Shown: positions 6,132 through 6,994 of the stretch, piece after piece
Layout of the letters: every line of letters starts with the position of its first letter
Position numbering within the stretch: position 1 is the first letter of the stretch
Assembly: GCA_025774735.1 (NCBI GenBank)
Contig: JALGZU010000180.1
Span: 1 to 6,994 of the forward strand
DNA: 6,994 nucleotides
Direction of reading: 5' to 3'
From: a candidate division LCP-89 bacterium
GTDB taxonomy: Bacteria > Electryoneota > B3-LCP
The notes under the pieces: generated by a model
What the model saw: the letters and a program-made list of their open reading frames with translations, nothing else
Told to the model about the DNA's origin: nothing
The model's database searches: none
Translations under genes and position numbers: made by a program

Positions 6132-6151
6132 AAATTAACTTCAGTTAATTT
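6132..6151. repeat. Perfect 9+9 bp palindrome in the gap upstream of the TPR lipoprotein gene; operator-like
   Basis: AAATTAACT (6132-6140) and AGTTAATTT (6143-6151) are exact reverse complements around a 2-nt centre (TC). It lies 8 nt after the end of the transglutaminase-like gene and about 88 nt before the TPR lipoprotein start. The AT-rich arms and the tiny centre fit a dimeric regulator's binding site better than a terminator: no T tract follows on the minus strand and the hairpin would be weak. No convincing promoter was found beside it, and no regulator gene is in the window. Confidence 0.5.
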
Positions 6152-6159
6152 CGAAGATA

Positions 6160-6994
6160 TTACTTTTCAATCTGGGCAAGGGTATAGATCATCTCCAGGA
6201 AATTGGCAGATCGAAGAGAGTCGTGGTCAAAGTGTAAAAAATCATAATGAATCTGCATCTGAGAAATTTCATCCAGATTAGGAATGGGATTCATCATGAA
6301 AACGGCAAGGCTGTCCAATACCCTGAGTTCTCCAGAACTGAGGTCTGCCGCAGATACAATGCGATTTTCCAGAATCGGCAATGGCTCCAGGTAAGGAGTC
6401 TCCATCGCAAGTAGGGATGTAAGATCCATCGTCATCACCAGTAGGATGGCATAAGGACCGCGCATCATCAAAGCTGTATAAATATCGGGATTAAGCTTTC
6501 CCGCCCGCAAATTTCGCCAGCTTTCCGGAGCAAACTCAAATAACTTTTTCGAGAAATCCACCTTCTGCCGATCCGGATCTACGAGCATCCAGCGCTGTTT
6601 ATCCTCATCCCAAACATCGCAGATGACGTGACCGAAAACAACGCCGTGGTCTTTGAGAAAGTACTTCGCGAATCCCGCCCGCATGACTGTCGGTATGCCC
6701 CAGGATCGCAGGATCGATGTCAACAGCAGAGCGTGGTGATGACAGGCGACAACCAGCCGGTTTTCAGGTTTGCGGTCACTGACCAACCCCCCCGGATCGC
6801 GAGCCAGCAACTCTCTCAACATGCTTTCGACCGTGGGAAATTCGGGGTCTTCGTAAACGCGCCCCTCGGGAAGAACGCCTTGAAGCTGCTGAGCTTCCAA
6901 AGGATGAATGAGCTGCTGCTTGATCAGGGCACAGAGGCTGTCTAGAGACCGGGGCATTCCGTCGTAAAGGTAGGCGTACTCACCCGGATCGGAA
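6160..6994 (-). CDS. Transglutaminase-like superfamily protein, 5' end outside the window
   Basis: A papain-like Cys-His-Asp protein. Numbered from the first visible ATG at 6957, the catalytic set is Cys72 in VVACHHHALLLTSILRSWG, His110 in VFGHVICDVWDED and Asp127 in RWMLVDPDRQ. This is the usual transglutaminase-core order and spacing: a helix starting with Cys, a strand with His, and Asp in a D-P motif. Such proteins act as cysteine proteases, amidases or acyl transferases; the substrate here is unknown. The frame stays open upstream of 6957 to the window edge and reads S-D-P-G-E-Y-A-Y-L-Y-D-G, and no Shine-Dalgarno site precedes that ATG, so the true start is further right. At least 277 residues are visible. 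The region after the core (about 150-265) is helical and has no domain I recognise. A signal peptide cannot be judged. The gene ends in TAA at 6160-6162, with 115 nt between its end and the TPR lipoprotein start. Confidence 0.85.
   Translation of the reverse strand, partial: SDPGEYAYLYDGMPRSLDSLCALIKQQLIHPLEAQQLQGVLPEGRVYEDPEFPTVESMLRELLARDPGGLVSDRKPENRLVVACHHHALLLTSILRSWGIPTVMRAGFAKYFLKDHGVVFGHVICDVWDEDKQRWMLVDPDRQKVDFSKKLFEFAPESWRNLRAGKLNPDIYTALMMRGPYAILLVMTMDLTSLLAMETPYLEPLPILENRIVSAADLSSGELRVLDSLAVFMMNPIPNLDEISQMQIHYDFLHFDHDSLRSANFLEMIYTLAQIEK

Noticed and set aside
6955..6957. ATG at 6957 as the true start of the transglutaminase-like gene
   Set aside because: The frame is open and protein-like up to the window edge and no Shine-Dalgarno site precedes this codon; it is an internal methionine.

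Overview
The window reads as ordinary bacterial chromosome, or a metagenomic contig of one. Eight protein-coding genes all lie on the minus strand, packed with gaps of 14 to 175 nt and mostly good Shine-Dalgarno sites. Two lipoboxes (a TPR protein and a small beta-rich protein) point to a bacterium with many lipoproteins. The small lipoprotein's opening after its signal (YFPLGAGYLWSY) resembles lipoproteins I associate with FCB-group and related candidate phyla, but nothing here fixes the phylum. No rRNA, tRNA, CRISPR array, transposase, integrase or phage gene is visible.

In transcription order (right to left): a transglutaminase-like cysteine-protein whose start lies beyond the right edge (6160-6994); a 100-nt spacer holding a perfect 9+9 bp palindrome; a tetratricopeptide-repeat lipoprotein (4569-6044) closed by a clear intrinsic terminator (4512-4539). 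A sigma70-like promoter (4458-4486) then starts a second unit: a five-helix membrane protein with a C-terminal SRPBCC domain (3311-4393), a 205-residue lipoprotein (2632-3249), a class I SAM methyltransferase (1859-2617) and an O-methyltransferase-family gene (830-1762). The last is broken: an out-of-frame internal deletion has removed about 25 codons around the block that carries the catalytic histidine in the related plant enzymes, and the original C-terminus now sits in another frame.

Left of about position 750 the DNA becomes clearly AT-richer (roughly 32-38% GC in sampled lines, against about 57-68% in the broken methyltransferase). This block carries a small two-gene unit: a DUF1579-like protein (164-709) and the start of an antibiotic-biosynthesis-monooxygenase-like (ABM) protein (1-121) that runs off the left edge. 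The shift suggests a different origin, but no mobile-element boundary is visible.

The genes do not form a recognisable pathway. I see no convincing new system; the observations most worth checking are the decayed methyltransferase, the membrane-anchored SRPBCC protein and the palindrome upstream of the TPR lipoprotein. Several starts were corrected: 3249 and 6044 are used rather than the longest open frames, and the transglutaminase-like gene stays open past its first visible ATG.
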